Below are positions 1 through 6,200 of a DNA stretch of 6,200 nucleotides, piece by piece; positions within the stretch are counted from its first letter, which is position 1, and the number at the start of each line of letters is the position of its first letter. The notes beneath the pieces were generated by a model. It saw only the letters and a program-made list of their open reading frames with translations. It did no database searches and had not been told where the DNA came from. Origin of the DNA: JBEKTY01 sp049515555 (GTDB taxonomy: Bacteria; Planctomycetota; Planctomycetia; Pirellulales; Thermoguttaceae). The position numbers and the translations under genes were made by a program. Location: the NCBI GenBank assembly GCA_049515555.1, contig JBEKTY010000292.1:1-6200 (forward strand). Reading direction: 5' to 3'.

Positions 1-16
1 GGCGGCCCCCCGCACA

Positions 17-49
17 GATCCGTACGTGAAGCACTACCTCATACGGCTC
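17..49 (-). ncRNA. Group II intron domain V-like hairpin (candidate, possibly degenerate)
   Basis: On the minus strand this 33-nt stretch begins GAGCCGTA and ends TACGGATC, which form a proximal stem. TGAGG and CTTCA form a 5-bp distal stem, and a two-base CG bulge lies on the 3' side. This is the layout of domain V of bacterial group II introns such as Ll.LtrB, the catalytic heart of the ribozyme. Two departures suggest decay or a variant class. The G of the AGC triad, normally in a G-U wobble, here faces an A. The terminal loop (TAGTG) has five bases and is not a GNRA tetraloop. The G-rich run after it (1-16) is what often follows domain V, and domain VI would lie beyond the window. No reverse transcriptase coding sequence is visible upstream; the mobile element begins only 79 bp away. 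The call rests on structure and remembered consensus only. Confidence 0.45.
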
Positions 50-80
50 TTACCTCGGGTAATGACGATCAGCAACGCGG

Positions 81-106
81 CGAGAGGTTCGCTTCGCTGC
101 CTCTCG
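81..106 (-). repeat. 7-bp perfect hairpin of unknown role
   Basis: CGAGAGG and CCTCTCG form a perfect 7-bp stem around a 12-nt loop, between the domain V-like hairpin and the mobile element. No T-run follows on either strand, so it is not a clear intrinsic terminator. If the left edge is an intron remnant, this could be a domain IV stem. The rest of 50-127 shows nothing recognisable and no gene. Confidence 0.35.
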
Positions 107-127
107 TACGCCCCATAATCCGTTTAC

Positions 128-148
128 GCAAAAGGGGTCGGGAGTCTT
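128..148 (+). repeat. Left terminal inverted repeat
   Basis: This 21-nt sequence starts GCAAAAGGGG and ends TCGGGAGTCTT, and is the exact reverse complement of 864-884. The match stops abruptly on both sides. Its last two bases are part of the transposase TAA stop (147-149 on the minus strand). It contains GTCGGGAGTC, one base away from GTCAGGAGTC of the heptamer arrays. Confidence 0.9.
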
Positions 149-824
149 AAATCTCGTCGTGAGCCTTCCTCGGCCGACCACGAGCGCGGAGGGTCGATTG
201 CAGGTGCAAGCGCTTGGCCGTTCGCTCCTGCCAAGACCCTTCGCCGAAGGGCGCTCCCCGCACAACCGACTGCCGCAAGGCTGCCAGTTCGGCTTCCGTC
301 TGCGCCAACTGCACGTGCCGCCGCCAATCCCGCGGCAACGGCAGCGGTCCCTCGTCCAGCAACTCCGCGGCGCCGCCCCTGAGCCGCCGCGGCAGGCTGC
401 ACCATCGCCACGCCTCCGCCGACGGCACCAACTTCGCCCGCAAGGCGTTCCGCTCCACATAACGCAACACCGCCCACAGGTGCTCATCCTCTTGGATGGG
501 GAACGACTTGAACCGCCCCTGGTACAACGGGCCCGTGCCCGAGGTGTGGTGGGCCGCATGCCAGCGCTGCGTGTGGGTGACGCTCAACCATCGCATGAAT
601 TCCGACAGATCGCCATCGCCGCGGGGCCACAGCACCAAGTGCCAGTGGTTGGGCAGCACGCACCACGCCAGCAAACGCATGGGCAATCGCTGTTTCGCCT
701 CGCCCAGCACCTTCTCGAAGGCCTCATAATCGCGCACCGTGCGGAAGATTCGCTCCCGCGCCACCGCGCGATTGAGGACGTGGTAAGCAAACCCGCCGCT
801 GGAGACCCGCAAGCGTCGTGGCAT
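147..824 (-). CDS. REP-associated tyrosine transposase (TnpA_REP / Y1 family)
   Basis: This 225-aa single-strand DNA transposase belongs to the HUH endonuclease superfamily (Y1_Tnp, COG1943-like). Such enzymes cleave and rejoin DNA through a covalent phosphotyrosine at hairpin-marked ends. Visible signatures are the metal-binding HUH motif H60-W61-H62 in LPNHWHLVLWP and the likely nucleophile Y122 in RYVERNALRA. Further family blocks are GPLYQGRFKSFP (98-109) and the C-terminal stretch from PFGEGSWQERTAKRL to GRPRK (192-220), typical of RAYTs rather than IS200/IS605 TnpA. Length and all blocks are complete, with no frameshift, so the enzyme looks intact. The ATG at 822-824 is chosen because it precedes the conserved PRRLR..S.GG.AYHV start and lies 7 nt after a -10 box, implying a leaderless mRNA. 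The stop overlaps the left terminal repeat. It follows the FtsK-like gene in the same direction but has its own promoter. Confidence 0.92.
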   Translation of the reverse strand: MPRRLRVSSGGFAYHVLNRAVARERIFRTVRDYEAFEKVLGEAKQRLPMRLLAWCVLPNHWHLVLWPRGDGDLSEFMRWLSVTHTQRWHAAHHTSGTGPLYQGRFKSFPIQEDEHLWAVLRYVERNALRAKLVPSAEAWRWCSLPRRLRGGAAELLDEGPLPLPRDWRRHVQLAQTEAELAALRQSVVRGAPFGEGSWQERTAKRLHLQSTLRARGRPRKAHDEI

Positions 825-830
825 GCCCGC

Positions 831-859
831 AGAATACTATTTCTCCCCCATCCTGTCAA
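831..859 (-). promoter_or_regulatory. Sigma70-type promoter of the transposase, predicted leaderless start
   Basis: On the minus strand a perfect TTGACA (-35, 854-859) is followed after 17 bp by TATTCT (-10, 831-836, 4 of 6 matches). Only six bases (GCGGGC) separate the -10 from the transposase ATG, so initiation about 7 nt downstream would fall on the A of ATG and give a leaderless transcript. The -35 also contains the TGA that ends the FtsK-like gene (856-858). It lies inside the element, 4 bp from the right terminal repeat, so it moves with it. Confidence 0.6.
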
Positions 860-3800
860 GAGAAAGACTCCCGACCCCTTTTGCTGACCCGGGCGTGCAA
901 CTGCTGGCCCACGCGGGTTAGCCAATCGGCGGGGGGCAGACCATAGGGCCGGAACTTCTCGGCGTAGCCGCGTGCCTCGTCGTACAGGATTGCCCGATGC
1001 ACTCCCAGCCGGGCGGCGTCGGGCGAATCCATCAGGCTGCTCGAGTCGGTGGCGTTCATCTGGAAGAGGACTCGCAGGGTGAAGTCGCGCAGGCTCTGGC
1101 GGTCCAGCAGCCGGTTGAGGGTGGCGTAGGACTCGCACCAAGCGAGGGTGTGCATTCCCAAGGCCGGTCCCTCGCGGAGGATCGCGGCGAACTGCTTGCC
1201 GGGGCTGGCCGGTTTCGCATCGTCGAGCCCGCCGAAGGCGTAGTCATCCTCCTTGCGCAGGTCGCGGAATCGGCCCAAATTGTAGATGAACAAGTAGATC
1301 GGCGGCAGGGCGTCGGCACGTGCTTCCTGCTGACGCCGCGCGAACTCGCCGGCCAATTCGGCGATGAGCTGGTTCGCCTGGCGGGGCTCGACCAGCGTGA
1401 CCGCGTGCGGCACGGCGGCCACCAGCCGCGCGAAGTAGCCGGCCTCGGGGGCGTCGGGTCGGGTCCCGTCGAGGATGTAGAACCGTGCCCCGGCCGCCGG
1501 GTCGGCAGCCGGCGCGTGTTGGGCGGCCAGACTGAGCAGGCAGGTGGCCAGGACACCCAGGCTAGCCTCATCACGATGCCCGACCAGCAGCAGGTTGCTG
1601 CCGGACTGACGGACGAAGGCGGCGGCCGTGGGCTCCTTGATGGCCACGGCCGAGCCGAGCCATGCTTGCGGGCTGGCCACGGCCGCCGGCCAGGCCTCGA
1701 GGGCCAACAGCTCCCCGAGCGTCCGGTTCTCGGCGGGATCGGCCGGCATGTTCCCCTCGAACACGACCGGCTCGGCGGAGCGGCACTTTCGCTGCTCGGC
1801 CAAGCGCTCCAGGCGCTGGAGGTAGTCGTCCCGCTCGTCGTCGGGCAGCCACACGACCTGGAAGGGATGGTTGCCCTGGTACAGGCCGTTGGCGTCGTTG
1901 TAGATCGCCTCGCCGGGGCGGGTGAGCAGGCGGGCGGCCGTGTTCTCCTCGCTGAGGATCAGGTGCGCGTCGGCCTCGCTGCATTGCAGGGCGATCCGCA
2001 CGGCCATCTGGCCGATGGTGCTGCGGGCCAGCGAATACGCGCCGCCGAGGGTCTGCGATCCCAGGATGACGTGGATGCCGAACGCCCGGCCTTGCCGCAC
2101 GAGCCGGTCCAGCAGCAGCGCCGCCTCTTGGGCAATGCGGTCGTCCTCGACGAACAGTTCCTGGAACTCGTCGACCAGCAGCAGGATTCGCGGCAAGCGG
2201 GCCGCGCTGTCCGCGGCGCGGAAGCTTTTGAGGTCCTGGACCCCCAGCTTGCGGAAGCGGTCGCCGCGGGCCCGCAGCTCGGCGTCCAGCCGCTGGAGCA
2301 CGCTCAGGCCGAACTCCCGCTCGCTCTCGATGGCGATGACCCGCGCATGGGGCAGCCCGTGACGGGCGTAAGCCTTGAACTCGACGCCCTTTTTGAAGTC
2401 CACCAGATACAGCTCGACCTCGTCGGGCCGATAGCGCAGCGCGAGGTTGGTGATGAGGACGTGCAGCAGGGTGGACTTGCCCGAGCCGGTCTTGCCCGAG
2501 ATGAGCACGTGCTGGGAGGTGCCCTTGCCCAGCTCGAGGTGCTGGAGTTTCATGGCCCCGGCGCGTCCCAAGGGGATGTCGATGCCCGCGCGGCTGTCGG
2601 CGGTCCACCAGTCTTGCTCGGCGGGGATGACGCAGCGGAAGGGCACTTCGACGCGGCCGGCGTCTTGCACGGCGTGGCCCACCGCCCGCACGATCTCGGT
2701 GAAGCGCTCGGCGGGGGGCGGCTGGTCCAGCTCGACGGCCAGCGGCCCGTAGTCGGGGTGCTGCCAGCAGAAGCGACCCTCGCGGGCTTCCAGGACGAAG
2801 GCATCGCTTTCCAGGTCGGCGGCGTGGAAACGCTCCGGCAGCCGCAGCCGCGTGTCGACGCTCATCAGCACGAACACGCCGCAGCGGGCCCCGCTGGCCA
2901 CGATGCTCTTGAGCCGCTGCGCGGCGATCTCCGAAAAATTGGCCGGAAAATTGGCGACCACCAGCACCCGGTAGGGCTCGGCCATCTCGCCGGCGAATTC
3001 GTTGTACTCCTGGATCGTCTGGAACTCGTTGCGGAGATAGACCTGGATGACGTTCTCCATGTGCTGGGTCAGGTCGGCCAAGCGCTGCTCGATGTGGTCG
3101 GCGTCGGTCCAGATGCGGCTGGCCACGAGCTGCTCTTCATAGTCGGCCAGATGCATGAAGGCCGAGAAGTTCTCGCCCAGGCCCACCGGATCCAGGATCG
3201 TGAAGCGGACCTTGCCGGGGGGCGTTCCGGCCAGCAGCCGCAGCATGACGGCCTGCAGGGCCCGCACCGCACAGGGGCGGTCCCCGTCGGCCGCCTTCAG
3301 CAACAGCATCGCGTGCCGGGGCAGCGGAGCGAGCACCGGCAGGCTCAGTCCGCTCTCGGGCAGCCGCAAGCGGGGGTCGGCCGAAATGCCGCCGGGAATC
3401 CTGGCCAGCTCGACTTCCGTCCGCCCCACGCACACCGCCCGGGGAGTCTCCCGCGGCGGCGTCCAGCGGTCCCAGTCGGGGCCGTGCCAGTCCGGAAACA
3501 GCCGTTGGCAGGTGTCGCGGATCTCGCCGATCGCCGTCCGCACGCGCTCGGTGCCGTGGCGCCAGCGGCCGGCCATCTCGGCCCATTGCCGATCGTGCTC
3601 CTGGCGGCTGGCTTCCAGGCTTTGGGCGTGCCGCCGGGTCAGCTCCTCCGACTCGGCGGCAAAACGGGCCTCCAGCTCTCGCAACAGGTGCGGATACTTC
3701 CCCTCGATGTCGTTTAGGGCCTGTTGCCGGGCCGCCGCAATCTCGATCAGCCGCGGCGGGTACTGCGTTTCGATCTCGTCCAGCTCTCGCTCGCGGCGGC

Positions 3801-4782
3801 GCAACAGCTCGCCCATCGTCGCCGTGAAGCGGTCGTTGGCCTGCTGGGCCTCGGCCGTCTGGCGACTGTCGACGGCGGCGAAGAGCCGCCGGCAATCGGC
3901 CCTGGCCGCTTCGAGGGTGGCGGGGCGATCCAGCCCGGCCTCCAGCAGCGTCCGCCGCAGGGCGCAGTAACGCTCGGCGCACCGCCGCCGGGCCCGGCCG
4001 TAGAGCAGCCCGCCCACAATCGCGAACAGCGCCAAGCTGCCGCCCGCACTGGCCGGCACCCAGTACTGGTAATTGCCCCAACCGCAGGCCGCGCCGGCGG
4101 GCAGCGCGGCCAGCCCCGCGAGCAGCAGCACGATTCCCAGCGGCCGCAGCCCCTGAAAAAACCGCGGGACGATCTGACCGGCCAGGGCGTGGAACTGCGG
4201 GCGGGCCAGTTCCAGCGCGTGGGCGAAGCGGTGCATGGGGTTCTGCTCCAGGAGCGAGACGGCCGAGTGCGGCTCGACGAACTCCCGCCATTGCCCCCAC
4301 CGCTGGAGCAAAGCCACCGCCTGCTGGTGGATCGTTTGCAGCTCGCGCCAGCGGGCATCCAACTGGGCCCGGGCCGCGTGCAGGTCGACGCCCGCCCCGC
4401 CTTTGGCCGCCTCGGCGATGGCCGTGGCTTCCCAATGCGTATTCTGCATGTCGGCCTCGGCCGCCCCCTTGTCGTTCTCGAAGCGTTTGAGGATCGACGT
4501 TCGGGCGGCCTCGTACTCCCGCGAAACGGCGGCGTAGCGGCCGTCGGCGTCGGCGAGGCTCGTCTGGCGGACAGCGGCATACTCCGCCTCGAGCGCCTCC
4601 TTCTGGGCCCCATACCGCGCGGTCAGCTCTTGCGTGCCGTCCTGCAGGGCCTTTTCCGCCGCCGCGTTCCGCGCGCTGAACTCCGACTCGACGGCTTCCT
4701 CGGCCGGCATCCGTTGGCCGGCCAGCCGGCACAGATCGGTCACGAGTTGTCCAGGCCCGTCAGGTGAAAACGGCTCAAACAT
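856..4782 (-). CDS. FtsK/SpoIIIE-family membrane ATPase, EccC-like, 3' end modified by mobile element
   Basis: This is a 1308-aa membrane-anchored ATPase. Residues 25-200 are helical/coiled coil rich in Ala, Glu and Arg. Two transmembrane segments lie at about 211-233 and 239-262, followed by a second coiled coil (265-410). Three ATPase-like domains come next. The first (about 440-650) lacks a P-loop and has VLVVANFP where Walker B should be. The second (about 735-985) is canonical FtsK: Walker A GKTGSGKS at 763-770, Walker B RILLLVDE at 865-872, and a GSQT motif at 908-911. The third (about 1040-1295) is degenerate, with LLLVGHRDEAS in place of Walker A and YLFIYNLG without the acidic pair. 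Tandem ATPase domains of which only some are active are typical of EccC/EssC of type VII secretion; classical FtsK has one motor domain plus a gamma domain, which is absent here. The ATG at 4782 is the first Met and has no Shine-Dalgarno; a repeat array ends 13 nt upstream. The last eight residues, KRGRESFS, are encoded by the mobile element, so the native C-terminus is replaced. A DNA pump remains possible, but a protein-secretion role fits better. Confidence 0.88.
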   Translation of the reverse strand: MFEPFSPDGPGQLVTDLCRLAGQRMPAEEAVESEFSARNAAAEKALQDGTQELTARYGAQKEALEAEYAAVRQTSLADADGRYAAVSREYEAARTSILKRFENDKGAAEADMQNTHWEATAIAEAAKGGAGVDLHAARAQLDARWRELQTIHQQAVALLQRWGQWREFVEPHSAVSLLEQNPMHRFAHALELARPQFHALAGQIVPRFFQGLRPLGIVLLLAGLAALPAGAACGWGNYQYWVPASAGGSLALFAIVGGLLYGRARRRCAERYCALRRTLLEAGLDRPATLEAARADCRRLFAAVDSRQTAEAQQANDRFTATMGELLRRRERELDEIETQYPPRLIEIAAARQQALNDIEGKYPHLLRELEARFAAESEELTRRHAQSLEASRQEHDRQWAEMAGRWRHGTERVRTAIGEIRDTCQRLFPDWHGPDWDRWTPPRETPRAVCVGRTEVELARIPGGISADPRLRLPESGLSLPVLAPLPRHAMLLLKAADGDRPCAVRALQAVMLRLLAGTPPGKVRFTILDPVGLGENFSAFMHLADYEEQLVASRIWTDADHIEQRLADLTQHMENVIQVYLRNEFQTIQEYNEFAGEMAEPYRVLVVANFPANFSEIAAQRLKSIVASGARCGVFVLMSVDTRLRLPERFHAADLESDAFVLEAREGRFCWQHPDYGPLAVELDQPPPAERFTEIVRAVGHAVQDAGRVEVPFRCVIPAEQDWWTADSRAGIDIPLGRAGAMKLQHLELGKGTSQHVLISGKTGSGKSTLLHVLITNLALRYRPDEVELYLVDFKKGVEFKAYARHGLPHARVIAIESEREFGLSVLQRLDAELRARGDRFRKLGVQDLKSFRAADSAARLPRILLLVDEFQELFVEDDRIAQEAALLLDRLVRQGRAFGIHVILGSQTLGGAYSLARSTIGQMAVRIALQCSEADAHLILSEENTAARLLTRPGEAIYNDANGLYQGNHPFQVVWLPDDERDDYLQRLERLAEQRKCRSAEPVVFEGNMPADPAENRTLGELLALEAWPAAVASPQAWLGSAVAIKEPTAAAFVRQSGSNLLLVGHRDEASLGVLATCLLSLAAQHAPAADPAAGARFYILDGTRPDAPEAGYFARLVAAVPHAVTLVEPRQANQLIAELAGEFARRQQEARADALPPIYLFIYNLGRFRDLRKEDDYAFGGLDDAKPASPGKQFAAILREGPALGMHTLAWCESYATLNRLLDRQSLRDFTLRVLFQMNATDSSSLMDSPDAARLGVHRAILYDEARGYAEKFRPYGLPPADWLTRVGQQLHARVSKRGRESFS
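864..884 (-). repeat. Right terminal inverted repeat, read through as ATPase C-terminus
   Basis: This is the exact 21-bp inverted counterpart of 128-148. In the ATPase frame it supplies two bases of the Ser1300 codon and then the codons for KRGRES. The element interior adds F, S and the TGA stop. Confidence 0.9.
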
Positions 4783-4795
4783 GGCAGGGGGTAGA

Positions 4796-4963
<168 letters not shown>

Positions 4964-5036
4964 GGCCAGAAGCATGGGACCGGCGTAGCCAGACCCTGAA
5001 CCTGGTCCGAACGTTGCGTCCACCCACTGTCGCCAT
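4964..5036. other. 73-bp unique core between inverted heptamer arrays
   Basis: This non-repetitive segment separates the two oppositely oriented arrays in the 320-bp gap between the ATPase and the 75-aa gene. It shows no visible similarity to the core of the other gap. No convincing promoter is seen. Read on the minus strand it would be the loop of a large stem formed by the arrays. A 25-codon ATG frame crosses it but has no support. Confidence 0.5.
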
Positions 5037-5097
5037 TCTAACTTCGCCTCTAACTACTAACTACTAACTTCTGACTTCTGACTCCTGACTCCTAACT
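5037..5097 (-). repeat. Inverted array of 8 heptamers
   Basis: Eight YCTRACT-type units are the reverse complement of the AGTCAGR family: TCTAACT, a 5-nt break, then seven contiguous units at 5049-5097, including two ACTAACT variants. The array starts 5 nt after the stop codon of the 75-aa gene. It can pair with the 24-unit array at 4796-4963 in single-stranded DNA or RNA. Confidence 0.9.
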
Positions 5098-5102
5098 CCT
5101 CT

Positions 5103-5330
5103 TTATTCGTTGCGACACTGCCGCTCGGCGCGGTCCAGCGCCTCGGCCACCCGGCGGACCGCGTCGAGCATGGTCTTGATGCGCGGTTCCGCGGGCGCGA
5201 CGTAGGTCGCCACAATGCGGCGGTTGGCCTCGTCGTCCCAGGATTCGGAGACCTCGGCCGCGGCAAGCTGGAGGGCTTTGACCGCCAGCTCCAACCTCCC
5301 AACGCCGCCGGCCAGGTCCCAGTGCCTCAT
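5103..5330 (-). CDS. Small two-helix protein, WXG100-like candidate
   Basis: This 75-aa protein of no recognised family is predicted to be a helical hairpin. Helix one spans about 7-29 and helix two about 50-73, with a connecting region containing W31-D-D, I39 and Y43 and then APAEP. WXG100 (ESAT-6-like) proteins, the substrates of type VII secretion, are about 100 aa with two helices, a central W-x-G and an aromatic residue about eight positions later. Here W is present, G is replaced by D, and the +8 position is I, so the likeness is structural and weak. The ATG overlaps the stop of the 191-aa gene (ATGA, 5327-5330), and GAGG lies 10 nt upstream, which fixes this start and indicates coupled translation. 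No signal peptide or membrane segment is present. The FtsK/EccC-like ATPase gene follows downstream on the same strand. It could equally be a structural partner of the coiled-coil protein. Confidence 0.8.
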   Translation of the reverse strand: MRHWDLAGGVGRLELAVKALQLAAAEVSESWDDEANRRIVATYVAPAEPRIKTMLDAVRRVAEALDRAERQCRNE

Positions 5331-5902
5331 GGCTTTGAATCCTCGGCGCTCGGCCCTGAATCCCCAGCCTCCCGGCCTTCCGGCTCGCCGCTCTGCGCCG
5401 CGGCCGCCTCCTCGGACACCGGCGCCGACACGTAAGACTCCAGCGTGGCCGACATACGATCCAAGGCGGACAGGCCGCGCGGGACCTCGGCCTCCAGCCA
5501 ACTCGTCAAGTGCGTGCGGCAGCCGCGGTACTCGCTGACCACGTGATCGATGTCGCGGGCACAATGGCGGACCAGCTCGACCTTCTGCAGAGCGACTTCC
5601 AGCCGGCGTTTGGCCAGGGCCAAGGCTTTCTTCTCGTCGATACAAGCGGGGTCGTGGTCGGCCAGGCGGCGGGCGGTCGTCGCCTGCTGGAGCTGCACGC
5701 GGGCCTCGCTGACCCGCTCCCACCCCCGCTGCACCTCCTGGTCCCAATACTCGCGGCGATCGTGATGGATCCACTCCAGGGCCCGCCGGATCTGCATCTC
5801 CAGCTCGTCCAGGGCCGCGGCGGCCTCGGTACGGAAGACGCCCAGCGCGGCGGCCAATTCCCGCACGGCGTCGATCGTTGTGACTCGGGCTCCGCGGGGC
5901 AT
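5327..5902 (-). CDS. Coiled-coil helical protein with disordered acidic tail
   Basis: This 191-aa protein is not recognised. Residues 9-157 are almost entirely amphipathic helix rich in Glu, Arg, Ala and Leu, with charged segments such as DEKKALALAKRRLEVALQKV (89-108) suggesting coiled coil. Trp44, Trp53, Trp61 and Trp135 are spaced along it. Residues 158-191 are a low-complexity tail of Ala, Glu, Gly, Ser and Pro, probably disordered. There is no signal peptide or transmembrane segment. Its length and helical content resemble larger helical partners of type VII systems or scaffold proteins, but no family motif is visible. The ATG at 5902 is the first in frame; AAAGG five nt upstream is a weak ribosome-binding site. 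The stop overlaps the next gene's start by four bases, so the two are made as a pair. A heptamer array ends 17 nt upstream. Confidence 0.82.
   Translation of the reverse strand: MPRGARVTTIDAVRELAAALGVFRTEAAAALDELEMQIRRALEWIHHDRREYWDQEVQRGWERVSEARVQLQQATTARRLADHDPACIDEKKALALAKRRLEVALQKVELVRHCARDIDHVVSEYRGCRTHLTSWLEAEVPRGLSALDRMSATLESYVSAPVSEEAAAAQSGEPEGREAGDSGPSAEDSKP
5341..5344 (-). promoter_or_regulatory. Shine-Dalgarno for the 75-aa gene
   Basis: GAGG on the minus strand lies 10 nt before the ATG at 5328-5330, inside the end of the 191-aa gene. It selects this ATG over in-frame codons farther upstream that would make a long N-terminal extension entirely overlapping the 191-aa gene. Confidence 0.5.
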
Positions 5903-5919
5903 GGTGGCCTTTGGGAAGA

Positions 5920-6003
5920 AGTTAGGAGTTAGGAGTCAGGAGTCAGGAGTCAGGAGTTAGGAGTTAGGAGTTAGGAGTTAGGAGTTAGGAGTTAGGAGTC
6001 AGA
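5920..6003 (+). repeat. Array of 12 tandem AGTYAGR heptamers
   Basis: Twelve in-phase 7-bp units occur with no indels: two AGTTAGG, three AGTCAGG, six AGTTAGG, then AGTCAGA. It is the same family as 4796-4963, but the AGTTAGG variant dominates, so the two arrays expanded from different units. It lies 17 nt upstream of the start codon of the 191-aa gene. Confidence 0.95.
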
Positions 6004-6030
6004 ATGCGGAGCGTATGGTGGGCGGCCGAC

Positions 6031-6058
6031 ATTACAACCAGTTCCCGGAGCCGGTCAC
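6031..6058 (-). promoter_or_regulatory. Candidate sigma70-type promoter in the gap core
   Basis: On the minus strand GTGACC (-35, 6053-6058, 4 of 6) is followed after 16 bp by TGTAAT (-10, 6031-6036, 5 of 6). A start here would produce a leader running through the heptamer array into the 191-aa and 75-aa genes. The match is modest and planctomycete promoters are poorly defined. The rest of the 6004-6125 core holds only a short GAAGC/GCTTC hairpin. Confidence 0.3.
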
Positions 6059-6125
6059 AGGCCACTTGCGCAAAACGATCAAGTCGTGAAGCAACGCTTC
6101 CGGTTATCCAGTGCCGGCTGCTGCT

Positions 6126-6160
6126 TCCAACTTCTGACTTCTGACTCCTGACTTCTGATT
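6126..6160 (-). repeat. Inverted array of 5 heptamers
   Basis: Five contiguous units are inverted relative to 5920-6003: TCCAACT, TCTGACT twice, CCTGACT, TCTGATT. The array begins two bases after the stop codon of the upstream gene, mirroring the placement of 5037-5097. Confidence 0.9.
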
Positions 6161-6162
6161 CC

Positions 6163-6200
6163 TTATCGTTGTTGCAGGTATTCCTCGATGATTTCCGCCT
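6163..6200 (-). CDS. C-terminal end of an unidentified gene
   Basis: The minus strand reads A-E-I-I-E-E-Y-L-Q-Q-R and then TAA at 6163-6165; the rest lies beyond the window. The peptide is helical and charged, like the ends of many cytoplasmic proteins, and no function can be read from 11 residues. Support comes from the open frame, the direction shared with its neighbours, and the heptamer array that begins directly after its stop exactly as after the 75-aa gene. Confidence 0.55.
   Translation of the reverse strand, partial: AEIIEEYLQQR

Larger units (their letters stand above)
128..884 (-). mobile_element. RAYT-type mobile element with 21-bp terminal inverted repeats
   Basis: The 757-bp unit is bounded by perfect 21-bp inverted repeats (128-148 and 864-884) and contains a single gene, a REP-associated tyrosine transposase, with its own promoter. 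The transposase stop codon overlaps the inner edge of the left repeat, and the promoter starts a few bases inside the right one, so the unit is very compact. No target-site duplication is evident in the flanks, as expected for HUH/Y1 transposition. The right end is fused into the 3' end of the FtsK-like gene. The left end abuts the intron-like fragment. RAYTs are usually domesticated, single-copy genes associated with scattered REP palindromes. Long matched terminal repeats suggest that this one may move or be mobilised as a unit. Confidence 0.75.

Noticed and set aside
81..106. Rho-independent terminator after the transposase
   Set aside because: The stem has no following T-run on either strand and lies 41 bp past the stop.
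120..136. Target-site duplication around the element
   Set aside because: Bases outside 128 and 884 do not match directly over any useful length, consistent with HUH transposition.
997..3717. A 906-codon open frame on the plus strand
   Set aside because: It is wholly antisense to the ATPase coding region, with a repetitive Gln/Gly/Val-rich composition and no domain. Long antisense frames are expected opposite high-GC genes.
5037..5060. TAGAAT as a -10 box in the first gap
   Set aside because: It lies at the edge of the heptamer array, derives from AGTTAGA, and has no -35 at a suitable distance.
5331..5774. N-terminal extension of the 75-aa protein to 223 aa
   Set aside because: The extension lies in another frame of the 191-aa gene and has the Arg/Pro/Gly-rich composition of a shadow frame. 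The ATGA overlap with GAGG supports the short start.

Overview
The window is high-GC bacterial DNA with every convincing gene on the minus strand, so the locus reads from right to left. Three features suggest a planctomycete, probably of the Pirellulales type: the FtsK/EccC-like ATPase, gaps filled with AGTCAGR heptamers, and weak or absent Shine-Dalgarno sequences. This assignment comes from recognising patterns, not from a database match.

Right to left, the layout is as follows. (1) The last 11 codons of an unidentified gene (6163-6200). (2) A 260-bp gap with an array of AGTYAGR heptamers at each end, in opposite orientations, around a unique core holding a candidate promoter. (3) A 191-aa helical/coiled-coil protein (5327-5902). 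It overlaps by ATGA a 75-aa two-helix protein (5103-5330) with a central Trp, which loosely resembles WXG100 proteins. (4) A 320-bp gap of the same design, with 24 in-phase heptamers facing 8 inverted ones around a 73-bp core. (5) A 1308-aa membrane-anchored FtsK/SpoIIIE-family ATPase (856-4782). It has coiled coils, two transmembrane segments, a degenerate ATPase-like domain, one canonical P-loop domain and a second degenerate domain. (6) A 757-bp mobile element (128-884) with perfect 21-bp terminal inverted repeats and an intact REP-associated tyrosine (HUH/Y1) transposase. (7) At the left edge, a short segment with a hairpin resembling group II intron domain V (17-49).

The ATPase and the two small helical proteins probably work together. 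The arrangement recalls the EccC ATPase plus small helical substrates of type VII (ESX-like) secretion, but this is inference. The mobile element sits exactly at the 3' end of the ATPase gene: its terminal repeat encodes the last residues of the ATPase, and the ATPase stop codon lies inside the -35 box of the transposase promoter. That promoter is placed so that the transposase mRNA would be leaderless. The element's terminal repeat also shares a 10-base motif, with one mismatch, with the heptamer arrays.
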